Assembly (NCBI GenBank): GCA_963843385.1
Contig: CAWJJY010000004.1
Location: 62,001-126,000 of the forward strand
From: CAVOHU01 sp963843385
GTDB lineage: Bacteria > Acidobacteriota > Vicinamibacteria > Vicinamibacterales > JAKQTR01
Direction of reading: 5' to 3'
DNA: 64,000 nucleotides
Positions within the stretch are counted from its first letter, which is position 1; every line of letters begins with the position of its first letter. The position numbers and the translations under genes are program-made. The notes beneath the pieces are model-generated. The model was not told the origin of the DNA. It saw nothing but the letters and a program-made list of their open reading frames with translations, and did no database searches. Positions 41,974-52,315 of the stretch are shown here, piece after piece.

Positions 41974-44900
41974 TCACCTCCCCAATACTTGCCGGGCTGC
42001 CGCTATCAACTGCTGGAAGTTTCTCACCTCCCGCTCCATCGAACTGGTATAACCGCCAGCACCGCGCGCGGCGTCGATCTTCGACAGGTGTTCCGCTAAG
42101 CGTCGCTCAATAGTCCGTAGTGCCTTTTCTACGCCCGCGCGTCCCTGTTGGGCAAGCACGCGCTGCATCTGTGCGACTTGGCCGGACGACGCGCGAACCA
42201 CTCCCGCGGCGACTCGACCGATTCCTAACACCTCTTCAGCGGCAAGGCCGCCACTGAACAGACCTCCAGCGAGGCCGCCTGTCGCAGCGATCGCCGAGCC
42301 GATCGCCAACTCCTTCGCGTTCTCTCTCAGCCAGCGATCGGCAAGCACGCCCGTGGCGTGGATCATTGTGTCGAAGCTGATCGGCGGAAAATCGTAACTA
42401 ATGTGCTCATATGATCCCGCGTAGGCCCAATTGCCGTCCACCAACGCCCACATGTAGCCGTTCCGGAACAGGTATCCTCCGCCGGCATTCTCCATTGCGT
42501 TTTCCCACGGAGCGTCCGAAACACACGAGCAATCACCACCTATGGCACAGACTTGGTATGTGCGGCCGTCCGGATCCGTATAGCGCAGCGGATTGTTCCG
42601 CGCGTAGGCGTAGCCGTTCCAACTCTGGGGATCGTCGAGGTTGCCGTTGACGTGCCCGGGGTCGACCGTTGTGAACCGCCCTACGAGCGGGTCGTAGTGC
42701 CGTGCGCCAAAGTAGTCGAGCTTTGTTTCGGGATCCCGTTCCTGCCCCGTGAACAGCTTCGTCTCCGTCGTCGTCGCCGCGGGCCACTCCTCCCCGAACG
42801 GCAGGAAGTCGTGCCGCGCCGCCACCTGCCCCGCTTGATTCGTCACCACCCGGACCGACCCCAGCGCGTCGAGATGGTAATACTCCACCACGTCGCTCTG
42901 CTGGGCCTCGGCCTCGGCGGGCACCAACGCAGTCAGCACGACCGCGAGCGCGACCAGGGTCGCCACGCGCCACGCCGCGATGCGCCGCCGCGCGCGGCGC
43001 CGGCGCCAGCGCGCCTTCGCACCGGCGCCCGCCCCGCGCACCAGGGCGACGAGCGCTCCACAGGCGAGCACGACACCCCACACCCCGAAGGCGGCCGGGA
43101 CGCGCGCGGCGATTCCCCCCGGCCTGTTCACGCGCTCAACTTGCGTCGCGCCCGCGTGACCACCCCCACTCGGCCCCCGCGGACCGTCCTGTACCAGCGC
43201 AAATCCTGCTCTCGCTCGCTCGCGCTCCCTGCCTCCATCGCGTTCTGAATCGTCGCCCGCTGGGAAGACTGGCGTCCGGAGAGCCACTGTGGACTGTGCG
43301 TCCGACGATGGAGGCTTCTCGTCGTCGAATTCGTACATGGCCGTCGTCTCGTCGGCCCGCATCGCCGCCTCCGGCTCGCCGCCGCCGGTCCCCGTGGACA
43401 TCAGCACCACCCCGCCCGCCGACACCAGTACCAGGTTGCCATCACTCTGGACCCGCATGTAGGCGCCGGGGTGCCCCGCCGTCCCCGTCTGCCACACGTC
43501 CGTCCCGTTCGACAGGATCACCAGATCCCCGTCCGTCTGCATCATCGTGACGCCCGGCGGCCCCACCACGCCGGTCCACCACAGCGGCACCCCATTGGGG
43601 GCGTAGAGGACCAGGTTCCCGTCCCCCTGGTAGATCAGGCCGAACCGCCCGTCGGTCGAAAAGACGCCCTGCCCCGGGTACAACCCCTGCCCGCTGCCCA
43701 GCACGTCAGTGGCCCCAGCGGGCTGCACCGTGAAGACCCCCGACACGACATGCGCCTCATACGCCACCGTCGACCGCGAGCTCCGCACCCGCAGTTCCAG
43801 TTGGAAGTCCCCGGTATGCGGCGGGATCCAGCTCAACACCCCGTTTGGCCCATACCCTTGGACCGTGCCCCAAGAGCTCGTCGAGGCGTCGTACACCCAG
43901 TACTCATACTGATACGGCGGCAGTCCGCCCGCCGTCACCGACGCGCTGCAGGTCACCGGCGCGTTCGGACGGGGCGGCGGCGTCCCGTTGTTCAGGGCCG
44001 GCGTGCACGACGCCACGACTTGCCCATCGGTGATCGGCGTGAAGGTCGTCACCGTCCAGGTTGCTGCCACGAGCCCGATGGTCAACGTCGTGGTGACCGA
44101 GGTCCCGTAGGCGCCACTGCTCGTCGCGTGCAACTGCACGTACTGTCCATTGGTGATCGTCGACGCTGCCACGCCAAACGGGGGAGGTGTCCCTGAGCAG
44201 GTCGCGTCTCCGCAAATCCGATACGTCCCGGCACCAGTGACCGACACCGGGACCAGGCCCGTGATGCTGGTGACCGCGACGATCGCGGAGTCCACCGGCG
44301 CCGAGAGATCCACGACGACTTGCCCCGGGAACGAGATGGTGCTGGGCGTGAGGTCTTGCGTCGCCGTCGTGAGCGTCCACGTCGTCACGAGCGAGCTCAC
44401 GCCGATCGTCATGCTGGCGTCCGTCGCAAATACGTTGCTGCTCGTGAGGCGAAGCTGCAGGAACTCGCCGTCTGAGATCGTCGAGGGCGTATTGAGAAAC
44501 CCCGGGCTGCCGGTGCAGCCTGCGTCCGGGCAGATGCGATACGCACCCGGACCGCTGGTCGAGCCGACAGAATCGCCATGGATCGAGACGGCGGCCGACC
44601 CGCCCACGCCTGTCATCTCGACCACATTTGACGTCACCGTGGTGTTGGGAGTCAGCCCGCTCTGGTTCGTGAAGCTGAACTCGCTGCTGTTCATGTCCCG
44701 CCGCACACACCGCATCTTCAATGGCGTGCCTTTGGTCTCCACTCCCGTATACCCGTCCATCCGGTGGAAGTACGCGCCGTTCGCCCCACTCTGGCCCGCT
44801 TCAGCAGAACTCCAGTAGCGTGTCTCCGGCGCCAGGTCGAACCCGCCAATCGCGACGCCATTCACGCGGAGCACCGACAGCTCGTATGGCGCCGGTAGAT

Positions 44901-47795
44901 ACCAGTCGTCGTGGCCGTGTGCCTCAAGCGACGCACACGCGATCGCGGCGTCATGGCCACCGATGGCCGCCAGGCCGGCGGTGTTCGCTTTGCCAGTGGT
45001 CCAGTTGCTGAAACCGTGGTCCACCGTCTCGGGCGAGGCGAATCGAGACGTCGGGGCATCGGTCGGTGTCGTGTACATCTTGACGTTCCCGTCGGGCGAG
45101 TACCCGGCAAACACCGACCCGCCGTGGCAGACGGTCCCTGGAGCCGGTGCGCCGACGCAGCCATCGCTGAGCGTACGGACCGTCCACGCATCGGACATAC
45201 CGTTAATAACCACGGTGGCCGTTACGGTACCTTCGAAGGCGCTGCTGCTCGTCACGCGAAGCTGTACGTATTGATCATGGGTGATCGTCGTCGGAGTTGT
45301 GGTGAACGGCGGGTCGTCTGAGCAGTTCGCATCGGCACAGACTCGGAACGCTCCAGCCGTGCCAGAATTGGTTGTGACCTGTGCGATCGTCCAAAGGCCG
45401 GTAATTCGTAGGATCTCCGAGTCCACGACCACGCCGGGCTGAACGCCCACCTTGTCCGGGAATTCGAACGGATCCGGTCCCGGCGGTAGCGCGACCCATG
45501 ACAAGTCCGCCAGTGCGCGGCCGTGGTCGTTGGCGAATTCGAACACCAGCGTGTGCGCCCCGTCACCGAGCGGCACGTCGACCGTATAGATGCTCACGTC
45601 TGACGGCGTTGCCCAGTGCTCCAAAACCATAGCGTTGTCGAGCTTCAGGCGGACCTGGTCACCGCTCCTCACGGTGATGCGATACGCGGGCACTCCTGGG
45701 TCCGCGATCACCGTGCGGGTCCAGCGCGCAGAGAAGTTCCCGGGCGTCCAGCAGGTCGGTGCCTCAATATCCCAGTCGTGCAGAATAAATCCGGGGCCCT
45801 CGTCGATGGTCGCAACCGCCGGCGGGGTGAGCGTCGTATTCGTGAAGTACTCGGCTTTCCAATGACCGGGATCAATCTCAGTCGGAATCGGCCGCCGACT
45901 GCCAATGAGGCGATTCCCGAGGTACAGGTAGTCACGAGCCCAGGCGAATGCTCCGCACGCGTCCTCGAACTCGCTCAGTACTTGGCCGCCCGGTCCGTGC
46001 AGATAGTAGGTCGTCTTGCCGCCCGTCGTCTTGGTCGTGCGGAGCCCGTCCGCATCGTACGTGTAGCTGGCCGCGACCCCGTCGACGACGGCCGTCTCGA
46101 CGAGGCGATCGGCTGTGTAGGTGAAGCGTGCCTTGATCACGTCGCTCGGCGGGGGATCACCGATCGTCTCGAGGCTGCCGTTCCCATCGTATGTGTAGTG
46201 ATGGGCCCCAGTATCCGTCAGGCGACTCGCCCCGCTGTACTGGTAGCCCGCGCCCAGCGGAAAGCGGTTGCCCCGCTCGTCGTAGTCAAACCCTTGGTAG
46301 CCGTAGCTGACGCCAGAGACGGAGGTCAGCCGGTCGAGCGCATCATAGGTGAATCCCTGGTTTAGGTTGGCGCCGCGTCCGTCGACGATCGTCAGCACAT
46401 TTCCGAGGTAGTTGTGGTTATACGTGAGGTCAAGGAGAAGCGGCTGCGCCGCAACCCCCGCTTGGACCTCATGGGGCCGCTGCGTCGGCAGATCGAACGT
46501 CGTGATATTCTCAACGCCATTGCCGGACGTGAAACGCTCCAAACCCCAAGGTGCGTACCGCATCTCACTCGCATACACCACCAGGGGCGAATCGTCGTTG
46601 TTCACCAGAGTGGGTCGGCTCGCCTCGTCCACCTCGACGTAGATCTTTCGGCCCGATGGGTAGTGGATTCTGCGAATGTTCCCGGGCTCGTCATAGTCGG
46701 GGTACTCCGTCACAAACGTCCGGCCAGTGACGACATCGGTGCGCTTCGTCAGCCACTGTCCCGCCACGTAGTCAAAGGTCGTCTCGACCGCTCCATGCTT
46801 GGCCCATGTCCTGTTGTCCCACACGTCGTACTGGAATTCGGTCGACGGTCCAGCGGACGCGCCGATGCCGTCGAGGCGCAGGTTCCGGTCGTAGCCGTAC
46901 TCCTGGACCAGAAGATTGGCGTCCGTCGTCTTCTTCAGCAGTCCGTTATCGAAGTACTCGGAGTGCACCGTTCCGGATTCAGGGTGGGTCTCCGAGGCAA
47001 CCTGGTGGTGTTCGTTGTAGGCCCATGTTCGCTGTCCGAGATCAAACGTGCAGGGCAGCACTAGATCGGCTCCGGGCCCGCACACGGCCACCAGTGCGTC
47101 GAGCACGTCGTATCCGTAGCTGGTCCACTGCCCGCCTGCGTCCTGCAGCGCGACCAACCGCGCCGCACCTGGCGCCCCGGTCGCGTCCCAGTATTGCGTC
47201 GTGACACGGTGATCCGTAGAGGGTGGGGCTGCGGACTCGGTGATGGTCACCGCCAGGCCTTGGTCCCAGGCCCCATATGCGTACGTGGTACTGCTCGCGT
47301 CCGGATGCACTCGCACCGTCACGCGGTCGAGCGTGTCGTAGTAGGTTGACGTTGACTGCTTGCTATATGGCGATGGGCTCGGGAAGTACGGCGCGCTTTC
47401 TCCGATTCGTCGGCCGAGCGCGTCGTACTCGACATCCGTGGTGATGGCGCCAGTCGATGCCGCTTGACTGGTGCGAATCACCCGGCCAAAGCCGTCCAGC
47501 TCCGTTATCACGACGTTATCTTTCAGTTCCGTCGTGATGGAGTCGTCCAGATACGTCGTTTTCGTGGTACCGCCAAAGGTAGTCGTCTCCGGGTTCGGCT
47601 CGACCCGCGGCGTGGCCTCGACGACCCGCCCCAGGTCATCGTAAAACCATGTCTCCGTCGCCCCAGATCCGCCGTTAGGCTGGCCGGAGACGGCCACCCG
47701 CGTGCGTGAGGCCACCGTGCCGGTGGGGTTGATCACGCGCGTCTCGACATATTTCGGTGTCGTTGTTGTCGCGAGGACGCCCCAATCGTAACGTG
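41974..47795 (-). CDS. Giant Rhs/YD-repeat protein, main part (joined to 47675-49423 by an apparent frameshift)
   Basis: About 1940 codons. Real coding begins at the frameshift near 47790 (YDWGVLATTTTPKYVETRV), not at the GTG at 47736. Order: YD/RHS repeats (46030-47740; YDALGRR, YGYDVLD, YDRNLRLDG, YDGNGSLETIGD), a PA14 domain (45480-45870; KAEYFTNTTL, FSARWTRTV, WATPSDVSIYTVDVPLGDGAHTLVFEF), three Ig-like repeats each carrying an RxCxDAxC motif, a DUF1566/Lcl-like domain between repeats 1 and 2 (HDDWYLPAPYEL, RYWSSAEAG), another Ig-like unit, a bulb lectin (43365-43742), the hydrophobic/Arg-rich hinge, the Rhs core ending NPLRYTDPDG, and a 180-residue tip. The tip has a Gly/Ala-rich hydrophobic stretch and a helical end (IERRLAEHLSKI, YTSSMEREVRNFQQLI). 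Toxin activity of the tip is inferred. Confidence 0.8.
42841..43188 (-). repeat. Direct repeat block A, main copy
   Basis: Partner of 40228-40575, 348 bases with one mismatch. Lies inside the main Rhs gene just before the Rhs core, upstream of the exchangeable tip. Confidence 0.95.
43365..43742 (-). repeat. Direct repeat block B, main copy
   Basis: Partner of 40721-41098, 378 bases, identical by eye. Codes for the bulb-lectin domain of the main Rhs protein. Confidence 0.95.
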
Positions 47796-49423
47796 TACGA
47801 GACGGTGTACGGGTCGTCGATCGTCAGCCATTCGGTCCGCGTTTCCACGTTGCCCTGTGCGTCAGGTGTGAAGGACGTCGCCACGCCGTACACGGACCTG
47901 CCCGTCATGAAGCCGCGACTGTCGTATGTCGTCGTCGTGCAGTAGACACTGGGTCCACACTCCGGGATCGTTTCGTCGCCTACCGCGTATGATATTCGTA
48001 CGTCATTCACCCGGTCGGCGAGATACACCGCCCCTTCGAAGGACTGGTACTGATAGTCGATCCGACGCGAGAAATCGCCGGTCTCAATCACTTTCGTCGG
48101 TTGGCCGAAGTGGTTCCAGCAGTCGTCAGCGTAGAAGAACCTTCGCGTGTAGGTGCGCCCGTTCCGAAGGGTAGTCACCAGCGCAGGCATGGCCCGTTGC
48201 GTGTTATTCCACGCCTCCGGATCGGGATCTCCCAGTACCGAGCCGTTCTGCCACTCGACCGACGTGGTTTCGGCATTCGTGCCAATCTGTGACTCTCGCA
48301 ACGTGAAGTCGTTCCCGGGATACTGATGACCATGCGTGAACCTCGCCACGTACCCTGACGGCCCGTCGATCGTCGTGAAGTACCTCCAGAACCCTGGGTC
48401 TGCGCCCTGCAAGTCCGTTGAATAGGTAAACTGCCACGTCGCCGCCGGGACGTGGGCCCCACCCACCTCCCGGCTTCGCAGATGCAGATCGTTCTCGTAC
48501 GTGACGTTGTCCGGATGCCACCCAGGGCCGACGGCGGTCGTGTACTTGACCCACGCCCCCGTCGGACAGTCGATCTGGATAGAGTGTGTCCACTCGCCCT
48601 GCGCGTTCGCAGACCGCGCACTGGTAAAGGTCCAGTCCCCACCCTCCGGCGGACGAACGGTCGACAGCACGCGGTGCGGGGTGCCCTGGATCACAATGTC
48701 GCCCCAGAAGTAGTTCCATTCGCGGCTCGTATGACCGTCGGCGACTACATAGATCTTGCTCACGTAAAGCGGGTTGTCGAATTCGTACTCGAAGTACAGA
48801 GTCCGGTGCTTGTCCCTTACCTGTTGAACCATGTAGTCCACGACGTCGCTTTGATAGTGCAGAGTGACTTGGTTGCCGAAGGGATCCACTCGTCGCTCGG
48901 CCCGCCCCGACGCGTCGACGTACCAGACCAGGCCGTTCGGTAGTTGGATTTTCCGCTCAGCCTCGGTCACGGTGACCCGCCAGAACGCCGTCGTCACATA
49001 AACCCCGGACTCGTTAGTGCGCAGCAGGTGCTCAGTGCGCCCGTCTGTGTGCACCAGCAGCGGAAAGGCGTTCGGCGAATCTGGAATCACAAGGCGCGGC
49101 CCAACGGTCCACGACCATTGAAAGCTCAGCGTGTTGTAGGTCCGAACGACGGCTAGGTCAAAACCACCGTTGCCGGGCAGGACCAGATCAGTGAACGAGA
49201 GCACGGCGTTTCCTGTGTAGGTGTCGATGTCCTCCCACGGAAGCAGGCTGAGGCTGCCATGCTGAGGCACTTGGCCCAGGCGCTCGCCGATCGGGTCCGG
49301 CAAAGCTTGGCCGAGGGCAGTCCCGCACAGTGGCAGGATAAGCGCCAAAGTGAGCCCGAAACGGAACGCGCTTCCTCTCTTCCCCATCGCGGTGTGCTCC
49401 ACGCGACGCATGTCGACAGGCAT
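47675..49423 (-). CDS. Rhs protein N-terminal part with signal peptide
   Basis: The first 550 or so codons belong to the giant Rhs gene. ATG 49423 has GGAGG nine bases ahead; ATG 49387 would give a tidier signal peptide (MGKRGSAFRFGLTLALILPL, cleaved near ALGQ). The mature start, IDTYTGNAVLSFTDLVLPG then FDLAVVRTYNT, is the standard opening of secreted Rhs/YD proteins. Long beta-rich stretches follow (HTDGRTEHLLRTN, LPNGLVWYVDASGRAERRVDPFGNQVTL, TTLRNGRTYTRRFFY). Past about 47795 this frame turns into unlikely Arg/Asp text and stops at 47675, while the sensible sequence goes on in another frame. A Sec signal points to export through the inner membrane, unlike T6SS-delivered Rhs. Confidence 0.8.
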   Translation of the reverse strand: MPVDMRRVEHTAMGKRGSAFRFGLTLALILPLCGTALGQALPDPIGERLGQVPQHGSLSLLPWEDIDTYTGNAVLSFTDLVLPGNGGFDLAVVRTYNTLSFQWSWTVGPRLVIPDSPNAFPLLVHTDGRTEHLLRTNESGVYVTTAFWRVTVTEAERKIQLPNGLVWYVDASGRAERRVDPFGNQVTLHYQSDVVDYMVQQVRDKHRTLYFEYEFDNPLYVSKIYVVADGHTSREWNYFWGDIVIQGTPHRVLSTVRPPEGGDWTFTSARSANAQGEWTHSIQIDCPTGAWVKYTTAVGPGWHPDNVTYENDLHLRSREVGGAHVPAATWQFTYSTDLQGADPGFWRYFTTIDGPSGYVARFTHGHQYPGNDFTLRESQIGTNAETTSVEWQNGSVLGDPDPEAWNNTQRAMPALVTTLRNGRTYTRRFFYADDCWNHFGQPTKVIETGDFSRRIDYQYQSFEGAVYLADRVNDVRISYAVGDETIPECGPSVYCTTTTYDSRGFMTGRSVYGVATSFTPDAQGNVETRTEWLTIDDPYTVSYTLRLGRPRDNNDTEICRDARDQPHRHGGLTHAGGRLRPA

Positions 49424-50053
49424 GTCTCCCGCCTCCTCGATGACGAACAGGTATGAGTGCGCGGTGGGAGTGACCCATCGCCGGTCGGAAGCCTACCCCG
49501 TCTGAGGCCGGCATCGACCGTTTCCGGGCCGAGATGATTCTCGGAGTCGGCAAGTCACTCAATGGAATATCGAACTGAGAATCTCTATGCAACCTGGCTT
49601 GGGGCTGGATCCCCTATGGGCCTAGCATTTGATCCCCTGCTGCGGATCACTGGTGGCCGCGCTCGGCGAACGACGCAGTTAGGCGACCGTCGGAGCACGA
49701 ACCTTTACCAAGCCACGGACCGAACATGTCTGCGGGACGAGCCGTGAAACCACGATCAGGAGGCGCAAGCCGTCCCACGCGCCGGCGTGGTGGCTAATCC
49801 GCGCCAGGCAGGTGTGACTTGATGGCTGGCTCCCGCGCCTCTTCGTGCCGCCAGTCGTCCCAAAAAGACGCGGGGCGCGTTGACGCCGTCCACGGGCAAT
49901 CTGATCCAGTGGTCGGTGCGGAATCCAGCGTCGAAGTTCCGCGGGTTGTCAATATTATGAAGTACACGAATCGACGTCGGCGCTCGCGGCGCGTGCCGGT
50001 GACAGACCCTTCGATGTTCGCCGCGGCCGTCGTCGCGCCCTAGGCGGCTTTCT
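49424..50053. other. Intergenic region upstream of the Rhs gene
   Basis: About 630 bases with no credible gene on either strand. Short open frames exist but none has a ribosome site or protein-like composition. Base composition is less GC-rich than the flanking genes around 49590-49720 and 49940-49960. It should hold the promoter for the Rhs gene; I cannot place it with confidence. Confidence 0.5.
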
Positions 50054-51502
50054 TCAGTCCTCTGTCGGAGCGGACTTCGGCAACACGATTTCGAACACCG
50101 TCTCGACGCCCGGGTGGCTGCGTGCTCCGACGCGGCCGCCGTGGCGCTCGGCGATGGCCTTGACGATGGAAAGACCCAGGCCGCTCCCGCCCGACATCCC
50201 GCTTCTCGATTCATCCACGCGATAGAAGCGATCGAACACGTGATCGAGATGCTCGGGAGGTATGCCTTCCCCGGCGTCCCGCACCGTCAGGGCAATGCCC
50301 TCCCCGGTCCGCCGCGCCCGCAGTTCAACGGTGCCGCCAGCCATCGAGTGCCGCAGGGCATTGGCTGCCAGGTTCTGGAGCGCGCGCTCGAGCCTGTCGC
50401 CGTCGCCCCTGACACTCTCTGCGCCGGCCTCGACGACGGCGGTGAATGCCACCTGCTTCTCGCGTGACTCGCGCTCGTGCCGCTCCCGCACCCGCCGGAA
50501 CAACGCTTCGACCGATACGTCGGTCACGTTGAAGGTCCCGCCTCCGGCCTGCAGCCTCGCAAGGTCCAGCAGGTCGCCGACCGTATGCTCGAGCCGCTTG
50601 GTCTCCTGCTGGACGATGTCGAGGTAATGGCTGCGCGTGGACTCGTCGATCCTGATCTCGGCCATCTGGAGCGTCTCGAGATAGCCGCGCATGGCTGTCA
50701 GGGGCGTCATCAGCTCGTGCGAGACATCCGCAAGCAACTGGCGCCGCGCCTGGTCTGCGTCCCGCAAGTCCCTGGCCCGCGCGTTCAGCCCATCGGCCAT
50801 CTGGTTGAACGCTTTCGCCACCGCGACGATTTCGTCGCCGCCGTCCTCGGGCGCCCGGGCCGTCTGGTCGCCCTCGCCGAACCGGCGGGCGGCATCTTCG
50901 AGCGCCTCGAGCCGGCGGTGTGCCGGGCGGAACACGATCGCCGCGGCCAGGCCCGTGCCCACGATCAGCAGGCCCAGCGCCACGCCGGCGAGCAGGGGTC
51001 CGTATTCGCGGATGAGGCCTGGCAGCGGGCCGAACGGCGGCACCGCGACGATGCCGACACGCTGACCTGCGACGAGCACCGGCGCGAACGCCGCGGCGCG
51101 CCGGCCTCCGCCGCGGAACGGCGGCGGCTCTGGCGGCGGCCCGCCGCGCCGTTGCAGGCGGCGCAAGGCCATCTCATGGAGGCCGGGTGGAATGTCGAAG
51201 GGGCGTGAAGCCGCGACCCGGCCCTCGAGGTCGAAGAAGAGCACAGGCCGCGACATCTCGCCGTAGTGGGAGCGCAGGTAGGCCGCGGCATCCGTGTTGG
51301 GCTCAGCGGAGAGGGTCGCGCTCAGGTCCGAAGCGACCAGCGCCGCCAGGTCGAGGGGCGATCGCCCCGGTACATCGTCGGAGACCTTCGCCGCGAGCCA
51401 GAGCACCAGCGTGACCTGCACGGCCAGCATGATGCCGAGGAACAGGACGAAGCCGATCGCGATCCGCCAATACAGGCTGTGGTACCAGGCTCGATCAGAC
51501 AT
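50054..51502 (-). CDS. Sensor histidine kinase (EnvZ/CpxA/BaeS type)
   Basis: 482 residues. Two membrane segments (IAIGFVLFLGIMLAVQVTLVLWLA and LLAGVALGLLIVGTGLAAAIVF) enclose a periplasmic sensor of about 120 residues that includes a Pro/Arg/Gly-rich patch (RRGGPPPEPPPFRGGGRR). A HAMP domain follows, then the phospho-accepting His262 in DVSHELMTPLTAMRGY, the N box NLAANALRHS, G1 DAGEGIPPEHLDHVF and G2 GGSGLGLSIVKAI. Its start overlaps the regulator gene by 8 bases, so they are coupled. With a Spy-like gene divergent from the pair, envelope stress is the likely signal. Confidence 0.93.
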   Translation of the reverse strand: MSDRAWYHSLYWRIAIGFVLFLGIMLAVQVTLVLWLAAKVSDDVPGRSPLDLAALVASDLSATLSAEPNTDAAAYLRSHYGEMSRPVLFFDLEGRVAASRPFDIPPGLHEMALRRLQRRGGPPPEPPPFRGGGRRAAAFAPVLVAGQRVGIVAVPPFGPLPGLIREYGPLLAGVALGLLIVGTGLAAAIVFRPAHRRLEALEDAARRFGEGDQTARAPEDGGDEIVAVAKAFNQMADGLNARARDLRDADQARRQLLADVSHELMTPLTAMRGYLETLQMAEIRIDESTRSHYLDIVQQETKRLEHTVGDLLDLARLQAGGGTFNVTDVSVEALFRRVRERHERESREKQVAFTAVVEAGAESVRGDGDRLERALQNLAANALRHSMAGGTVELRARRTGEGIALTVRDAGEGIPPEHLDHVFDRFYRVDESRSGMSGGSGLGLSIVKAIAERHGGRVGARSHPGVETVFEIVLPKSAPTED

Positions 51503-52235
51503 CGGCGAACTTGTATCCCGCCCCCCAGACCGTGAGGATGAAGCGCGGCCCGCCCGGGTCCGGCTCGATCTTCTTCCGCAGTCGTTTCACCAGCGCATCG
51601 ACCGAGCGGACGGTCACATACGCCTCGCCCTTCCAGACCTTCGAGAGCAGGGCTTCGCGGCTGAACACGATGCCGGCGTGCGAGGCCAGCACGTAGAGCA
51701 GGTTGAACTCCTGTGCGGTCAGCTCGACCGGCGTGCCGTTCACGCGCGCCAGGCGGCGAGCCGGGTCCACCTCGAGCCCGCTGATGCTGACAAGCGGCGG
51801 CCCGCCGGCCTGCTGCGCCCTCTGTCCGCCCAGGGCCACGGCCGGATCCTGAAGGGCCGGGGCGGAAGGACGCGTGCGCCGCATGAGCGCGTGGACACGA
51901 GCCACCAGCTCGCGGACCCCGAAGGGTTTGGTCAGGTAGTCGTCGGCCCCGCTCTCGAGCCCGAGCACCTTGTCCGATTCCTCGCGTCGCGCCGTCAGCA
52001 TCAGGATCGGCGTCCCGACATTCGGGCCGGACCGCCGCGCGGTGCGGCAAACCGCGAGACCGTCGACATGCGGGATCATCAGGTCGAGCACAATCAGATC
52101 GAACGGCTGTGAGGAAACCAGACGGAGGGCTTCGTGCCCGTCCGAGGCTTGAGTGCAGGTGAAGCCCTCGAGCCCGAGATGCAGGCATACTAGCTCGCGG
52201 ATGTGGGGCTCGTCTTCGACGATCAGCGCTGTCAC
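51495..52235 (-). CDS. OmpR/PhoB-family response regulator (CpxR-like)
   Basis: 246 residues from GTG 52235. The receiver has acidic EDE at 7-9, Asp51 in LIVLDLMIPHVDG, Thr/Ala at MLTAR and Lys in YLTKPFG. After a Pro/Gln/Gly linker comes a winged helix: LTAQEFNLLYVLASHAGIVFSREALL, then VRSVDALVKRLRKKIE and GAGYKF. It should bind direct repeats at target promoters. Divergent from the Spy-like gene at 52316 with only 80 bases between, so that gene is the likeliest target. Confidence 0.95.
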   Translation of the reverse strand: MTALIVEDEPHIRELVCLHLGLEGFTCTQASDGHEALRLVSSQPFDLIVLDLMIPHVDGLAVCRTARRSGPNVGTPILMLTARREESDKVLGLESGADDYLTKPFGVRELVARVHALMRRTRPSAPALQDPAVALGGQRAQQAGGPPLVSISGLEVDPARRLARVNGTPVELTAQEFNLLYVLASHAGIVFSREALLSKVWKGEAYVTVRSVDALVKRLRKKIEPDPGGPRFILTVWGAGYKFADV

Positions 52236-52315
52236 AGAAGTTTCACAACTGCGTCTTCAGGCTGCCACATCGCTCGCGTCCAATGACCATAGAAGGACCG
52301 AGAAGGAGGACTTCG

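Noticed and set aside
49562..49747. Short plus-strand frame upstream of the Rhs gene
   Set aside because: No ribosome site, mixed composition, no similarity I recognise.
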